Counted from the stretch's first letter, positions 53,873-62,971 are shown. The stretch is DNA of 64,000 bases from Devosia crocina (GCF_900116545.1 NZ_FPCK01000002.1:558001-622000), one strand, 5' to 3'. The notes: generated from the letters alone by a model not told the origin. Numbers and translations are program-made.

Positions 53873-55198
53873 TCAGCGCAGCTTTTCAACCGACGGGGTC
53901 ATGGTGTGCGGCCCAACATCGCGGCGTTCGACTTCGTCGAGCAGATCGAGGATCCGGTCGACATTGGCGATGTGGCGCTGTTCCATGGAGAAGTTGAGCG
54001 TCACATATTCGCGGCCGGGGCAGAAGGTGCAGATATTGGCCGCCGAGTGCCAGGCGCCGCAATAAAGCGGCTCGACCATGCCGTGGGTCATGGGCCCATA
54101 GGTGCGATGGGGCGGCACGAGCGTCAGCACGATGTGCATGCCCCCATTGAAACGCCAGAAGCGCTTGTTGGGTAGGCCAGGAACGAGGCGGTTGAGCGTG
54201 CGCAACGCCTTGAACATGGCCATGATCGTGACCTGGAAGGAGGTAATGTCCTTCTGCTCGATGCCGGCTACCGTGTCATCCACGAGCCGCACATAGTCGA
54301 CGAAGTCCTCCACCACCTTGAACTTGGCTTCAAGCGCGCGGACGCGGAAGAAATCGTCGTCAGTATTATTGCGCTTGGTGTCGAGCATGGTGTAGGCGGC
54401 GCCGATCACCTTCTGGCTCATGTGCTTTTCATTGCCTTCGCCATTAAGCGCATGGGTAACGAGGGCGAACATGAGCGAACGCTGGCGCACGCCGAGCTTG
54501 TTGGCAAGCTTACGCAAGCGATGGCGCCCGAGTGCCAGCGTCTTGAACCCCCAAGGTTTCTCCTTGGGCGCCAGGATATTGGCGAGCACGAGATAGATGA
54601 AGGCGGTCAGGCCGCCGCGCATACCGCTGCGCAGCCGATGCCAGAAGGGCAGCTTGTTGGCCTTATTCGATTGCAGGCCATGCCCGGCAACGGCAGAGCG
54701 CGTGAGGAGCGCGGAATCCGAGCCTTCGAGCAGCGCGTGGCTCGAGCGCACCTGAAGGATGGCGGCCCGGCCTCCTGCGTCCAGCCCATCCCGGCGCACC
54801 GCGGCCATAACGCGAAACAGCGGCAGGTCCTTGCGCTCGAAGATATCGGACGACTTGCCCAGCCACTTGTCGGGATAACCATCAAGCTCGTCGACGATCT
54901 CGACCGAGGTGATGGCATCGAGCAGATGCTTGGGAAAGGGCTGGCCGGGCTCCGCGCCTACAAAGCCATGGGTGAGTTGGGGCGCCAGCGCCACCATCTC
55001 CGCGACCATATTGCCAAGACCTTCCTTGTCGTAGCTCTGGGTGGAGAAGGCGGTGAAAAAGACAGTGTCCTGCCCCTGGTAGAGAAACCACTGGAAATCG
55101 GTGAAGAGGGCCTGTGGATGCTGCCGCACCGCTGCATGTGCCAGAGCCAGCGCATCGGCATGCTGGCCGGCAAAGCTTGATGACGAAAAACTCTTCAT
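53873..55198 (-). CDS. WS/DGAT-like (condensation-fold) acyltransferase homologue
   Basis: A 441-residue protein resembling the wax-ester synthase/diacylglycerol acyltransferase fold. The central catalytic motif HHxxxDG appears as SSHALLEGSDSALL (about residue 160), so the catalytic His is present but the first His and the Asp are altered (Glu). Later segments such as WRFNGGMHIVLTLVPPHRTYG and a final IANVDRILDLLDEVE fit the C-terminal half. It could be an acyltransferase with different substrate or a non-catalytic relative. ATG at 55198 has AGGGGGAT upstream. It is divergent from hemA. Confidence 0.5.
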   Translation of the reverse strand: MKSFSSSSFAGQHADALALAHAAVRQHPQALFTDFQWFLYQGQDTVFFTAFSTQSYDKEGLGNMVAEMVALAPQLTHGFVGAEPGQPFPKHLLDAITSVEIVDELDGYPDKWLGKSSDIFERKDLPLFRVMAAVRRDGLDAGGRAAILQVRSSHALLEGSDSALLTRSAVAGHGLQSNKANKLPFWHRLRSGMRGGLTAFIYLVLANILAPKEKPWGFKTLALGRHRLRKLANKLGVRQRSLMFALVTHALNGEGNEKHMSQKVIGAAYTMLDTKRNNTDDDFFRVRALEAKFKVVEDFVDYVRLVDDTVAGIEQKDITSFQVTIMAMFKALRTLNRLVPGLPNKRFWRFNGGMHIVLTLVPPHRTYGPMTHGMVEPLYCGAWHSAANICTFCPGREYVTLNFSMEQRHIANVDRILDLLDEVERRDVGPHTMTPSVEKLR

Positions 55199-55426
55199 CA
55201 CATCCCCCTCGTGCCGTTCCCCCCGGCAGATGCCGATCTAAGCGCAGTCTTGCCTCGGGATCAACACAATCCCTCTTGGGAGGTTAACTTTCAAATGGCG
55301 GCGCGATCGTCACAAACTGAAATCTTTGCTTCAAGACATTTTCGCTGCTCGGAGTTGGCAGCGCGAGCTCGACTCTTTAGAATGGTTCGAGAAAAAGAGG
55401 CGCACCGGCCGAGGCCGCGCGTCGAA

Positions 55427-55440
55427 TTGACATATATCAA
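55427..55440 (+). promoter_or_regulatory. FNR/FixK-type anaerobox upstream of hemA
   Basis: TTGACATATATCAA matches TTGAT-N4-ATCAA in all but one base, and keeps TTGA-N6-TCAA exactly. It lies 87 bases before the hemA ATG. A TAAATA at 55458-55463 could be the -10. FnrL/FixK activation of hemA under low oxygen is known in Rhodobacter and Bradyrhizobium. Confidence 0.7.
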
Positions 55441-55441
55441 A

Positions 55442-55480
55442 GCGGCTCAGCCCCACCTAAATAGGGTGGGTCCGAGCCGC
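55442..55480 (+). other. Nested hairpin in the hemA leader/promoter
   Basis: The outer arms GCGGCTC (55442-55448) and GAGCCGC (55474-55480) and the inner arms CCCACC (55452-55457) and GGTGGG (55465-55470) form a two-part stem-loop around TAAATAG. It begins two bases after the anaerobox, so it is either a promoter-region dyad (repressor site) or, if transcription starts further upstream, a leader RNA structure. Confidence 0.5.
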
Positions 55481-55526
55481 CTTGGCATTCCTGCCGAGCA
55501 CGTGGCAGGTGCAAAGGAACGGCCCC

Positions 55527-56807
55527 ATGGATTATCGCGGTATTTTCGAGGATGCAGTGGACACGCTGCGGGCGGAAAAGCGCTATCGCGTCTTCGCCGA
55601 TCTCGAACGCATTGCCGGACGCTTCCCCAAGGCCGTCTATCGCGACGATGCCAACAACGCGCGCGAAATCACTATCTGGTGCTCCAACGATTATCTGGGC
55701 ATGGGCCAGCACGACAAGGTCGTCCGCGCCATGCAGGAAACGGCCGGCTCCATGGGCGTCGGCGCCGGCGGCACGCGCAATATCTCGGGCACCAACCGGC
55801 CGCTGGTCGAGCTCGAGCGTTCGCTCGCCGATCTTCACCGCAAGGAAGCAGCGCTGGTTTTCACTTCGGGCTTTGTGTCCAATGAAGCAGCGCTCTCGAC
55901 CATTGCCCGGCTGCTGCCCGATTGCGTGATCTTTTCAGACCAGCTCAATCATGCCTCAATGATTCAGGGCGTGCGCCAATCGGGCATGGAAAAGAAGATC
56001 TTCCGGCACAATGACGTGGCGCATCTGCGAGAACTCCTGAGCCAGGTTGATCGCAAGCGTCCCAAGCTGATTGCGTTCGAGTCTGTCTATTCGATGGATG
56101 GCGATATCGCGCCGATCAAGGAAATCTGCGACCTTGCCGAAGAGTTCGGCGCGCTGACCTATATCGATGAAGTTCACGCCGTGGGGATGTATGGCCCGCG
56201 CGGCGGCGGAATTGCCGATCGCGACAACCTGATGGAGCGCATCGACGTCATCGAAGGCACCCTGGCCAAGGGTTTTGGCGTCATGGGCGGCTATATCGCC
56301 GCCAATCGCGCCATTATCGATGCCGTGCGCTCCTACGCGCCCGAATTCATTTTCACCACTGCCCTACCCCCGGCGCTGTGCGCTGCGGCGCGCGCCTCGA
56401 TCGAACATCTCAAGGCCAATGATCACGAGCGCATGATGCATCAGCGCCAGGCGCGGCTGACCAAGGCGATCCTGGCCGATGCCGGCCTTCCGGTGATGGA
56501 GACACCGACCCACATCGTGCCGCTGATCGTGGGCGATGCGCGCGCCGTCAAGGCAGCGAGCGACATGCTGCTCGACAAGCACAACATCTATATCCAGCCG
56601 ATCAATTACCCGACCGTGCCCAAGGGCACTGAGCGCCTGCGCATCACGCCGACGCCCCTTCATACCGATGAGATGATTTTCGAGCTCCGCCATGCCCTGG
56701 TCAGCGTCTGGACCAGCCTCGAACTACCGCGCGAAAAGGCCAACCCGGCTTTGACCGCCAGCAAGCTCACCTCGGGCGATCTGACGCTGCCCAGCCTTGG
56801 CGGCTAA
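55527..56807 (+). CDS. hemA: 5-aminolevulinate synthase
   Basis: A 426-residue PLP enzyme of the C4 (Shemin) heme pathway: glycine plus succinyl-CoA gives 5-aminolevulinate. Key residues are intact: [27 protein letters not shown], the [12 protein letters not shown] strand and PLP Lys248 in [14 protein letters not shown]. The ATG at 55527 has AAAGGAAC upstream and gives [10 protein letters not shown], the family start. An anaerobox upstream suggests oxygen-responsive control. It is monocistronic as far as the sequence shows. Confidence 0.97.
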   Translation: MDYRGIFEDAVDTLRAEKRYRVFADLERIAGRFPKAVYRDDANNAREITIWCSNDYLGMGQHDKVVRAMQETAGSMGVGAGGTRNISGTNRPLVELERSLADLHRKEAALVFTSGFVSNEAALSTIARLLPDCVIFSDQLNHASMIQGVRQSGMEKKIFRHNDVAHLRELLSQVDRKRPKLIAFESVYSMDGDIAPIKEICDLAEEFGALTYIDEVHAVGMYGPRGGGIADRDNLMERIDVIEGTLAKGFGVMGGYIAANRAIIDAVRSYAPEFIFTTALPPALCAAARASIEHLKANDHERMMHQRQARLTKAILADAGLPVMETPTHIVPLIVGDARAVKAASDMLLDKHNIYIQPINYPTVPKGTERLRITPTPLHTDEMIFELRHALVSVWTSLELPREKANPALTASKLTSGDLTLPSLGG

Positions 56808-56812
56808 GCGGC

Positions 56813-56971
56813 TCAGGCACGCGATCGTGGTTCGCGGACGGCGCCGCAACTGAGGTCTAGTGCGAAAGCGGAGTCTTGCACCGCCAGAGCGGCCAGGCCC
56901 GACCGTCCGGCGAAACCTTCCATCACTTTGAAGTGACGCAGAAAATCGCTTCGGCGTGATTTCTTCTGCAT
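56813..56971 (-). CDS. Possible 52-residue ORF downstream of hemA
   Basis: A frame from an ATG at 56971 to a stop at 56813 encodes MQKKSRRSDFLRHFKVMEGF and 32 further residues, with codon choice like real genes nearby. There is no proper Shine-Dalgarno (AAAAGG abuts the ATG) and I do not recognise the product. It would be antisense-convergent to hemA. The rest of this 311-base gap (56808-57118) shows nothing else. Confidence 0.25.
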   Translation of the reverse strand: MQKKSRRSDFLRHFKVMEGFAGRSGLAALAVQDSAFALDLSCGAVREPRSRA

Positions 56972-57118
56972 CCTTTTGCCCCGTGCTGCATTTGCTTCTT
57001 GTCCCAATGGGACGGGGGCAAGTCGGCTGGATAACATGCAGCGTTTATGACGCTGTCATGCGACTCACGCATACCTGCCCCCGTCCGATTGGCCGGTATT
57101 CTGTTTTGGGTCCTCTGT

Positions 57119-57640
57119 ATGCCTCCTCACTATGTTGCTTTCCGAACGGCCGTCGCGGACGATGTTCCGGCGATCCGTTCCCTTGTGCGTCAGGCCTATT
57201 CGAGGTGGACCCCTGCGCTTGGGCGTGAACCGCGCGCCATGCTTGTCGACTATTATGAAGCGATCCACGACTTCCGCTTCGATCTGTTGACCGTTGATGG
57301 CCACCTTGCAGGTGTGCTGCAGACCTGTCCCTGCGCCGATCATCTTTGGATCGAGAACGTCGCCGTCCATCCCAATCATCAGCGCCGCGGCCACGGCCAA
57401 TCGCTGCTGGTTCTAGCCGAACAGCTGGCGCGTCACGCTGGACTTGATGCCCTGCGCCTTCTGACCAATGCCGCCTTCACCAGCAATGTCGCCCTCTTTG
57501 AAAAGCTCGGCTACTCGATCGAGCAGAGCGAACCCTTCATGGGCGGCACAACCCACTACATGACGCGGCGCCTTGTGCCTGCCGCGGCAACCATTCGCTC
57601 AGCGCATGGCTGGAATAACGAGACCCGCACTACCGCTTAG
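57119..57640 (+). CDS. GNAT family N-acetyltransferase
   Basis: A 173-residue enzyme with the acetyl-CoA-binding loop VHPNHQRRGHGQSLLVLAEQ (motif A, QRRGHG) and the downstream LRLLTNAAFTSNVALFEKLGY (motif B with FEKLGY). The substrate amine is not predictable. The ATG at 57119 (MPPHYVAFRTAVADD) fits the fold; an upstream ATG at 57047 adds 24 residues. The C-terminal 20 residues are polar and look disordered. Confidence 0.88.
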   Translation: MPPHYVAFRTAVADDVPAIRSLVRQAYSRWTPALGREPRAMLVDYYEAIHDFRFDLLTVDGHLAGVLQTCPCADHLWIENVAVHPNHQRRGHGQSLLVLAEQLARHAGLDALRLLTNAAFTSNVALFEKLGYSIEQSEPFMGGTTHYMTRRLVPAAATIRSAHGWNNETRTTA

Positions 57641-57711
57641 GGCCGAGAGGGCTCATTTAGGGGTCATGGAAGCGCTCCGGGAACGGTCCCGGGCCAGACG
57701 AAGGATTGACC

Positions 57712-57885
57712 ATGAGCACCCCGCGCAAGAACAAGTTCTTTGCGACCCTCGACACTTTTGCCACCGTGTTCGGCAGCGCTGCTGCTGTTTCGGCGGCTGT
57801 TGAAGGCGGGCGGGCGCCCAAGGCCAAGCACCTCGAGGCTCTCGGCATCGACCCTGTCGCCTTCCGCTCGATCGGTCGCTCCTGA
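57712..57885 (+). CDS. Small 57-residue protein, conserved-looking
   Basis: An ATG at 57712 with AAGGATT seven bases upstream starts a 57-codon frame. The product is Ala-rich in the centre (FATVFGSAAAVSAAVEGGR) and ends KHLEALGIDPVAFRSIGR plus Ser. The C-terminus recalls the terminal motif of small alphaproteobacterial DUF1127-type or related stress proteins, but I cannot assign it. A perfect terminator lies about 90 bases downstream, supporting real expression. Confidence 0.55.
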   Translation: MSTPRKNKFFATLDTFATVFGSAAAVSAAVEGGRAPKAKHLEALGIDPVAFRSIGRS

Positions 57886-57977
57886 TCCTTGTCTGATGCG
57901 CGTTCGCTGAACGCGCTCCAAGGACGCTCCGGGCCGCTGCTCCTCCCTCCGGCGCCCGTTGCGCGAGCTACCGACAC

Positions 57978-58021
57978 AAAAGCCCGGATGCCAGTTTCCC
58001 TCCCTGGCCTCCGGGCTTTTT
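57978..58021 (+). terminator. Strong terminator after the 57-residue gene
   Basis: AAAAGCCCGGA and TCCGGGCTTTTT arms, with an inner GCCAG / CTGGC pairing, make a long stem followed by a T-run. The A-run on the other side lets it also work for the convergent GGDEF-EAL gene. Confidence 0.85.
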
Positions 58022-58040
58022 CTGTTCTGGCTCCGGATTT

Positions 58041-59888
58041 TCAGGCCGAGCGACGCGCCGGCGCAAGGACCTGGTCCGGGCTTTGGCCAAAAGCTTCAAG
58101 CAGCCGCGTGCAGTCCCGCACCGGAACCGGGCGCGAGTAGAGATAGCCCTGCCCCAGGCGGCAGCCGAACCGGCGCAGCGTATCGGCCTGGCCGACATCC
58201 TCGACCCCTTCGGCGACCACGCGCATTCCAAGTTTGCGTACGATATCGATCATGCCCCCGACCAGGATCTCGCTTTGCTGATCGATCCCGAGCCGGGAAA
58301 CGAACGAGCGGTCGATCTTGATGATGTCGACCGGGAAATTGAGCAGGTGCGTCAAGGAAGCATAGCCGGTGCCGAAATCGTCGAGCGCCACGAGAAGCCC
58401 CTGATTGCGCAGCGCTTCGACCGCAAGGGGCACGACATCGTCGTCGCCGCCCATGTAGACGGCTTCATTCACCTCAAGGACGATATGCTTGAGCGGCACG
58501 CCGGCATTGCCGAAAATCTCGACGATGCGGCCGGCAAGGTCACCACGCTGGAAATCGCCGGTCGTGACATTGACCCCGACATGCTGGAAGTGAATGCCCG
58601 CATCGAGCCAGCTCCGCATGTCCCGCGCCACCTGGCGCAACATTTTGCCGGTCATCTCATAGGCAATGCGCGGATCGGTGAGGGCGGAGTGGAACTCTCC
58701 GGCCGAGCCGATGCGGTCATCGCTCATGCGCACGCGCGCCAAGGCTTCGAGCCCCACGATCTCGCTGGTTTCGAGATTGACGATGGGCTGGTAGTGCGGC
58801 AGAACCCGGTCCTCTTCGAGCGCCTGGTCGATCTGGCGCACAAGGGCGATGCGGTGGATCATTTCGGTGCGAAGGCCTGCCTGGAAAGCCGTATAGCCGC
58901 CGCGCCGGTTCTGCTTGGCGTGGTACAGCGCGAAATCGGCGTTCTGGCACAGCGTATCGCCATCCTCGCCATCAAGCCCGAACAAGGCCCCGCCCATGGT
59001 CACATGGGCATCGAAGGACTGTCCTTCCATCTGGATCATTCCCTTGGCCGTGCGGCCGAGCAATGTGGCCCAGTAGCCCAGTGTTTCATGATCAGTGCAG
59101 CTGGGCACGAGAACGGCAAATTCGTCCCCGCCGAGCCGGCAGGGGATCAGCTTGGGATTGGCGCCGGCAAGGCGCCGGGCCACGGTCGAGATCAGCCGGT
59201 CACCGGCCGCATGGCCGATCGAGTCGTTGACCGATTTGAGATGATCGATATCGAGAAGGATCAGGCCAAAGGCTTCCTGCCCGCCAACGAGTTCGGACAG
59301 GAGCTGGTTGAACCGCGCGCGGTTGGGCAAGCCGGTCAGAACATCGAAATAGGCCAGCTGTGTGTTCCGCTCGCGCATCCGGTCATGCTCGATGGCGAGG
59401 GCACAAAGGTGGGTGCAGGTAGCAACGATTTCCCGTTCATGCTGGGTAGGCCCGCGATGGGAGCGGAAATAAAACGCGAAGGTCGCGATCACCTTGCCAC
59501 CCGGATTGCGGATAGGGGTCGACCAGCAAGCCTTGAACCCGAGCGGCAAGGCCAGCATACGAAATTCGGCCCAGAGCGGATCCCTGGAGATGTCGGAAAC
59601 GACGACTTCGCTGTTGCGGAAGGCCGCCGTCCCGCAAGAGCCGATATCCGGACCGATCGCAAGCCCGTCGATGGCTTCGCTAAAGCTGGCGGGCATGCTG
59701 GGTGCAGCAAGCGGCCGGAGCCGGTCGGCATCGTCGATCAGCACGACCGAACAGCTGATCCCCGGCGCATATTGTTCAGCCCTTGTGCACAGCAGCCGCG
59801 CAATGGCCGGCAAGGTTTCGCCCTGGGCCACCGCTTCCAAAATTTCGGTCTGCAACCGCATCAGCTGCGTGGTGTTGCCCCCGGTCAT
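58041..59888 (-). CDS. GAF - GGDEF - EAL protein (cyclic-di-GMP turnover)
   Basis: A 615-residue protein with a GAF domain (about 15-160), a GGDEF domain (RLGGDEFAVL intact, about 175-330) and an EAL domain (about 345-600). The phosphodiesterase residues look complete: EAL in IVGLEALARVR, NV in HVGVNVTTGDF, E in LEVNE, DDFGTGYASL, KIDRSFV, VAEGVE and GQGYLYSRP. It could both make and degrade c-di-GMP, with GAF as sensor. The ATG at 59888 has GGAGAC upstream. It is alone in its transcript. Confidence 0.94.
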   Translation of the reverse strand: MTGGNTTQLMRLQTEILEAVAQGETLPAIARLLCTRAEQYAPGISCSVVLIDDADRLRPLAAPSMPASFSEAIDGLAIGPDIGSCGTAAFRNSEVVVSDISRDPLWAEFRMLALPLGFKACWSTPIRNPGGKVIATFAFYFRSHRGPTQHEREIVATCTHLCALAIEHDRMRERNTQLAYFDVLTGLPNRARFNQLLSELVGGQEAFGLILLDIDHLKSVNDSIGHAAGDRLISTVARRLAGANPKLIPCRLGGDEFAVLVPSCTDHETLGYWATLLGRTAKGMIQMEGQSFDAHVTMGGALFGLDGEDGDTLCQNADFALYHAKQNRRGGYTAFQAGLRTEMIHRIALVRQIDQALEEDRVLPHYQPIVNLETSEIVGLEALARVRMSDDRIGSAGEFHSALTDPRIAYEMTGKMLRQVARDMRSWLDAGIHFQHVGVNVTTGDFQRGDLAGRIVEIFGNAGVPLKHIVLEVNEAVYMGGDDDVVPLAVEALRNQGLLVALDDFGTGYASLTHLLNFPVDIIKIDRSFVSRLGIDQQSEILVGGMIDIVRKLGMRVVAEGVEDVGQADTLRRFGCRLGQGYLYSRPVPVRDCTRLLEAFGQSPDQVLAPARRSA

Positions 59889-60140
59889 GCTAGTCTCCAA
59901 ACGGTCCGCCAGTAGAGTGCACAGCACTGGGTAAAGGTTGCCTTGTGCGCGATAACGATATTACTTAAAATTGTAAGCATCGTCATGCTCCCAACACTGC
60001 CCAATCGACCTGTTTTCTTTATGGCAGAGCATTGCGCAACAGTAGTTTTCCCCGCGCTTTTCCACATGCGGGATCTGGCTGGTTGTGCTTTGCTGGACAC
60101 AAGGACGATGGAAGCCCCAGATGGGGAGGAGTGCGGTTCC

Positions 60141-60572
60141 ATGAACAAGCAAAAGGCGGAGGAAAAGGCGTCCGTCAAACTGCTCTCGGGCGACAATCCA
60201 CAGATCGCAAAGGGTTTTGGCAACGAGCCGGTCGCCGCCTATATCGAGGCGGTACCGGGATGGAAACAGGCGATCGTGCGCGAGATCGACGACACCATCG
60301 TTGCCGCCGTGCCCGCGGTGCAAAAAGCGGTCAAATGGAACACCCCGCTTTATGGATTGGACGGCACGACATGGTTTGCCAGCGTCCATTGCTTCAAGAA
60401 CTTCGTGCGCCTCACCTTCTTCCGCGGCACCGATCTCGAGCCCGTGCCTGCGGGTCCGTCCAAGGTGGCAGGCGTACGATACCATGACGTCGAGGAGGCG
60501 GCAGGCCTCGACCGGCCTCTTCTCACCCAGTGGATCCGGCAGGCGAGCGCTCTGCCCGGCGAAAAAATGTGA
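60141..60572 (+). CDS. DUF1801 domain protein
   Basis: A 143-residue protein with the DUF1801 (YdhG-like) pattern: YIEAVPGWKQAIVREIDDTI, VQKAVKWNTPLYGLDGTTWF and FVRLTFFRGTDLEP. Function is unknown; structures show a small alpha/beta fold. GGAGG lies 11 bases before the ATG at 60141. It is followed after eight bases by a second DUF1801 gene, an evident tandem pair. Confidence 0.88.
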   Translation: MNKQKAEEKASVKLLSGDNPQIAKGFGNEPVAAYIEAVPGWKQAIVREIDDTIVAAVPAVQKAVKWNTPLYGLDGTTWFASVHCFKNFVRLTFFRGTDLEPVPAGPSKVAGVRYHDVEEAAGLDRPLLTQWIRQASALPGEKM

Positions 60573-60580
60573 GATCAACG

Positions 60581-60955
60581 ATGACCGGGGAACCCGCTTC
60601 TGGCGCATCCGCCCGCATCGACCACTATGTCGCTTCATTTGACGACTGGCGCGGCGACTTACTCGCTCATATCCGGGCCCTGATCCGCCAGGCCGATGCC
60701 GATGTGGTGGAAGAGTGGAAGTGGGATGGGCCGGTCTGGTCGCGTGGCGGCATCATCTGCACCGGCGAAGTCTATAAGAGCGCGGTCAAGACCACCTTTG
60801 CCAAAGGCGCATCCCTCCCCGACCCTGCCGGCCTCTTCAATGCAAGCCTGACTGGCAAGACCCGCCGCGCGATCGATTTCCATAACGGCGTGCCAATCGA
60901 TGAAGCGGCCTTCATGGCCTTGATCAAAGCGGCCATCGCTCACAACCTGGGTTAA
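60581..60955 (+). CDS. DUF1801 domain protein, second of a pair
   Basis: A 124-residue paralogue: RIDHYVASFDDWRGDLLAHIRAL, EEWKWDGPVWSRGGIICTGE and VKTTFAKGASLPDP align with the same DUF1801 core as the preceding gene. The pair is translated from one message. The ATG at 60581 is preferred over an ATG at 60530 inside the preceding gene. Confidence 0.87.
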   Translation: MTGEPASGASARIDHYVASFDDWRGDLLAHIRALIRQADADVVEEWKWDGPVWSRGGIICTGEVYKSAVKTTFAKGASLPDPAGLFNASLTGKTRRAIDFHNGVPIDEAAFMALIKAAIAHNLG

Positions 60956-61090
60956 ACCCAACGTTCCCTCGCCTCGGCTTTTGGGCAAAGAACTGAAATT
61001 GCGACGAAATCATCGTGTGTGCTTTCGCCGGGACCGTGCTAGCCTTCCTCACACTGAACGAGGATCGACTTCGGCGGCGGGGGAATCATC

Positions 61091-62635
61091 GTGGGGGAGC
61101 GGCGCGGCTTGGGCGAAGCCAGAGCCATCAGGCTGACCATTGGCCTGATGTTGACAGCCTTCGTGCTGTTCGTCTCGCTGCTCGCCTATTTCGTGCTCCA
61201 GGGGGCCGGGGAAACGCGTACCCGGCTCGAAGAGCGATCGCGGGCAGCCGTGCAGGTTGTTTCCACCAACATGTTCTGGGTTGCCGAGTTGGCCAACCAG
61301 ACCCTGCGCCGCGTCGATGCCGCACTCGGGCCCAGCTTGGCCGGCAATTCCGAATCCATCGAGGCGGTGCTCGAGGGTCTGCCGCGCGTGGCCCAGATCT
61401 ATGTGCTCGATGCGCAAGCACGCACCATCTTTTCGACCGTGGCTGGCGCAAGCCTGGTTTCCGTTGCCGACCGCGACTATTTCGCAGCCCTGCGCGATGG
61501 CGCAGCTTTTTACACCTCGCCGCGCCTGATCAGTAGGCTGACCGAAGATCCGATTTTCGTTTTTTCCAAGAGAATCGAGCGGGCGGGACGCTTTTCAGGC
61601 GCCATCATCATCTCCTTTTCCGAGAGCCTCCTGTCCGATCTCAGGAACACGCTCGACCTGCCTGAGGGCTCGGCCATCAGCATCGCGCGCGAAGACGGGC
61701 TCCATATGGGCCGCAGTCCCCCTAGCAATGCCGATATCGACCTCAACCAATCACCGCTTTTTTCCATCTACCTGCCCCAGGCCGATAGCGGAACCTATCT
61801 CGCAACATCTGTTATCGACGGCGTGGAGCGGATAGTCAGCTATGCCCGGGTCAGCGGCACGCGCATCGTGGCAACGGCATCCCTGGCCACAGCCCCATCC
61901 TGGTCCGAATTTCGGATGGCGGTGCTGGCGCTGCTTCTGATCGTTTCGCCGGTTCTGATCGGCCTTTTCATCGGCTGCTGGTGGATCCTCAATCTCCTCA
62001 AGCGTCTTGCCGATCGCAACGAGCAGCTCGAAGAACTCAATGAACTCAATACCATGCTGTTTCGCGAGATCCATCACCGGATCAAGAACAATCTCGCCTC
62101 GGTCCAGACCCTGGTGCGCATGCACGATCTGCCGCAAGACACCAAGCGCGATCTCGAGAGCCGCTTCGCCGCCATGGCGGCCATGCACGAGCACATCTAC
62201 AAGCATGACCGCTACGAGGATATCGCGGCGGCCGACTTCATTCCGGCCGTTCTGTGCAAGGTGCTCGAAGCCTATGGCTCGACCGCAGAGGTCGCCTTCG
62301 ACATCGCTGATGTCGCAGTTGATCGCGATCACGCGACGCCTCTAGCCCTGCTGTTGAGTGAACTTGTCACCAATAGCTGCAAATACGCTTTCTCCGACGG
62401 CCGCGCCGGCAAGATCAGCGTCAGTCTCAAGACCCTCCGGGAGGGCCGCGCGACCCTCACCTTCCGCGACAACGGACCCGGCCTTTCCCAGCCTGCGGGC
62501 ACCACCAGCATGGGCATGCGCATCATCCGCGGCGCCGTGACCCAGATGGGCGGCACCTTCCAATTTCAATCCGACCAGGGCCTCACTTTTCACGCCACCC
62601 TCGACCTGCACCCAGAGCGAGCCCCGCAAGGCTAG
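61091..62635 (+). CDS. Membrane sensor kinase of the HisKA_2 (HWE-like) type
   Basis: A 514-residue kinase: membrane helix 1 (about 14-37), an extracytoplasmic dCache-like sensor (about 38-275, with RVAQIYVLDAQARTIFS and VADRDYFAALRDG), and helix 2 (about 277-300). HisKA_2 follows with the phospho-acceptor in LFREIHHRIKNNLASVQTL. The ATPase part has LLLSELVTNSCKYAF and DNGPGL. Such kinases usually act on the general stress response (PhyR) or on stand-alone receivers. GTG start at 61091 with GGGGGA upstream. No response regulator is adjacent. Confidence 0.92.
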   Translation: MGERRGLGEARAIRLTIGLMLTAFVLFVSLLAYFVLQGAGETRTRLEERSRAAVQVVSTNMFWVAELANQTLRRVDAALGPSLAGNSESIEAVLEGLPRVAQIYVLDAQARTIFSTVAGASLVSVADRDYFAALRDGAAFYTSPRLISRLTEDPIFVFSKRIERAGRFSGAIIISFSESLLSDLRNTLDLPEGSAISIAREDGLHMGRSPPSNADIDLNQSPLFSIYLPQADSGTYLATSVIDGVERIVSYARVSGTRIVATASLATAPSWSEFRMAVLALLLIVSPVLIGLFIGCWWILNLLKRLADRNEQLEELNELNTMLFREIHHRIKNNLASVQTLVRMHDLPQDTKRDLESRFAAMAAMHEHIYKHDRYEDIAAADFIPAVLCKVLEAYGSTAEVAFDIADVAVDRDHATPLALLLSELVTNSCKYAFSDGRAGKISVSLKTLREGRATLTFRDNGPGLSQPAGTTSMGMRIIRGAVTQMGGTFQFQSDQGLTFHATLDLHPERAPQG

Positions 62636-62899
62636 GGCGCAGGCGCCGGGGATCCGCGGATTATGGCAAGTGCCTCCCCGAGCATCTCGCCGAATGCCGT
62701 GACGATACTGGTGTTGGAAAGTGCTCCCCGGCACAAGGGGGCACCTCTGCTATGGGCACCGAAACACCTCAGGTTTGCGGTTGCGCGCTGCCGGAACAGC
62801 ATAGAGGCCACCATGGCTTGACGGATTCGCTGCCAGCGCGGTGTATGCTGGCCAGATTGACCTTCGCAAAATTAATGACTTAGCAGGACTGTGCTACCG

Positions 62900-62918
62900 C
62901 TGTGCTAAGTTAGCACAG
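62900..62918. repeat. CTGTGCTA palindrome and direct repeats near the integration site
   Basis: CTGTGCTA-AGT-TAGCACAG is a perfect 8-base-arm palindrome at 62900-62918. Another copy, CTGTGCTA, lies just left (62889-62896) and a fourth half-site lies on the other side of the tRNA fragment (63078-63085). Repeats of this kind around an attachment core resemble arm-type integrase sites. Confidence 0.5.
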
Positions 62919-62971
62919 GCAAATCGAGCCTTCCAACCGAAGACTTAAACGCTCTATCATGTTGTGAAAGC

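Larger units (their letters stand above)
55199..55526. other. Intergenic region between acyltransferase-like gene and hemA
   Basis: These 328 bases hold the divergent promoters. The hemA-proximal part has an anaerobox (55427-55440) and a leader hairpin (55442-55480), listed separately. In 55199-55426 I see no gene or repeat. Confidence 0.6.

Noticed and set aside
58083-59915. A 610-codon open frame antisense to the GGDEF-EAL gene
   Set aside because: It is a shadow of the GC-rich real gene; no domain, poor composition and no ribosome binding site, whereas the minus-strand protein has complete GAF, GGDEF and EAL motifs.
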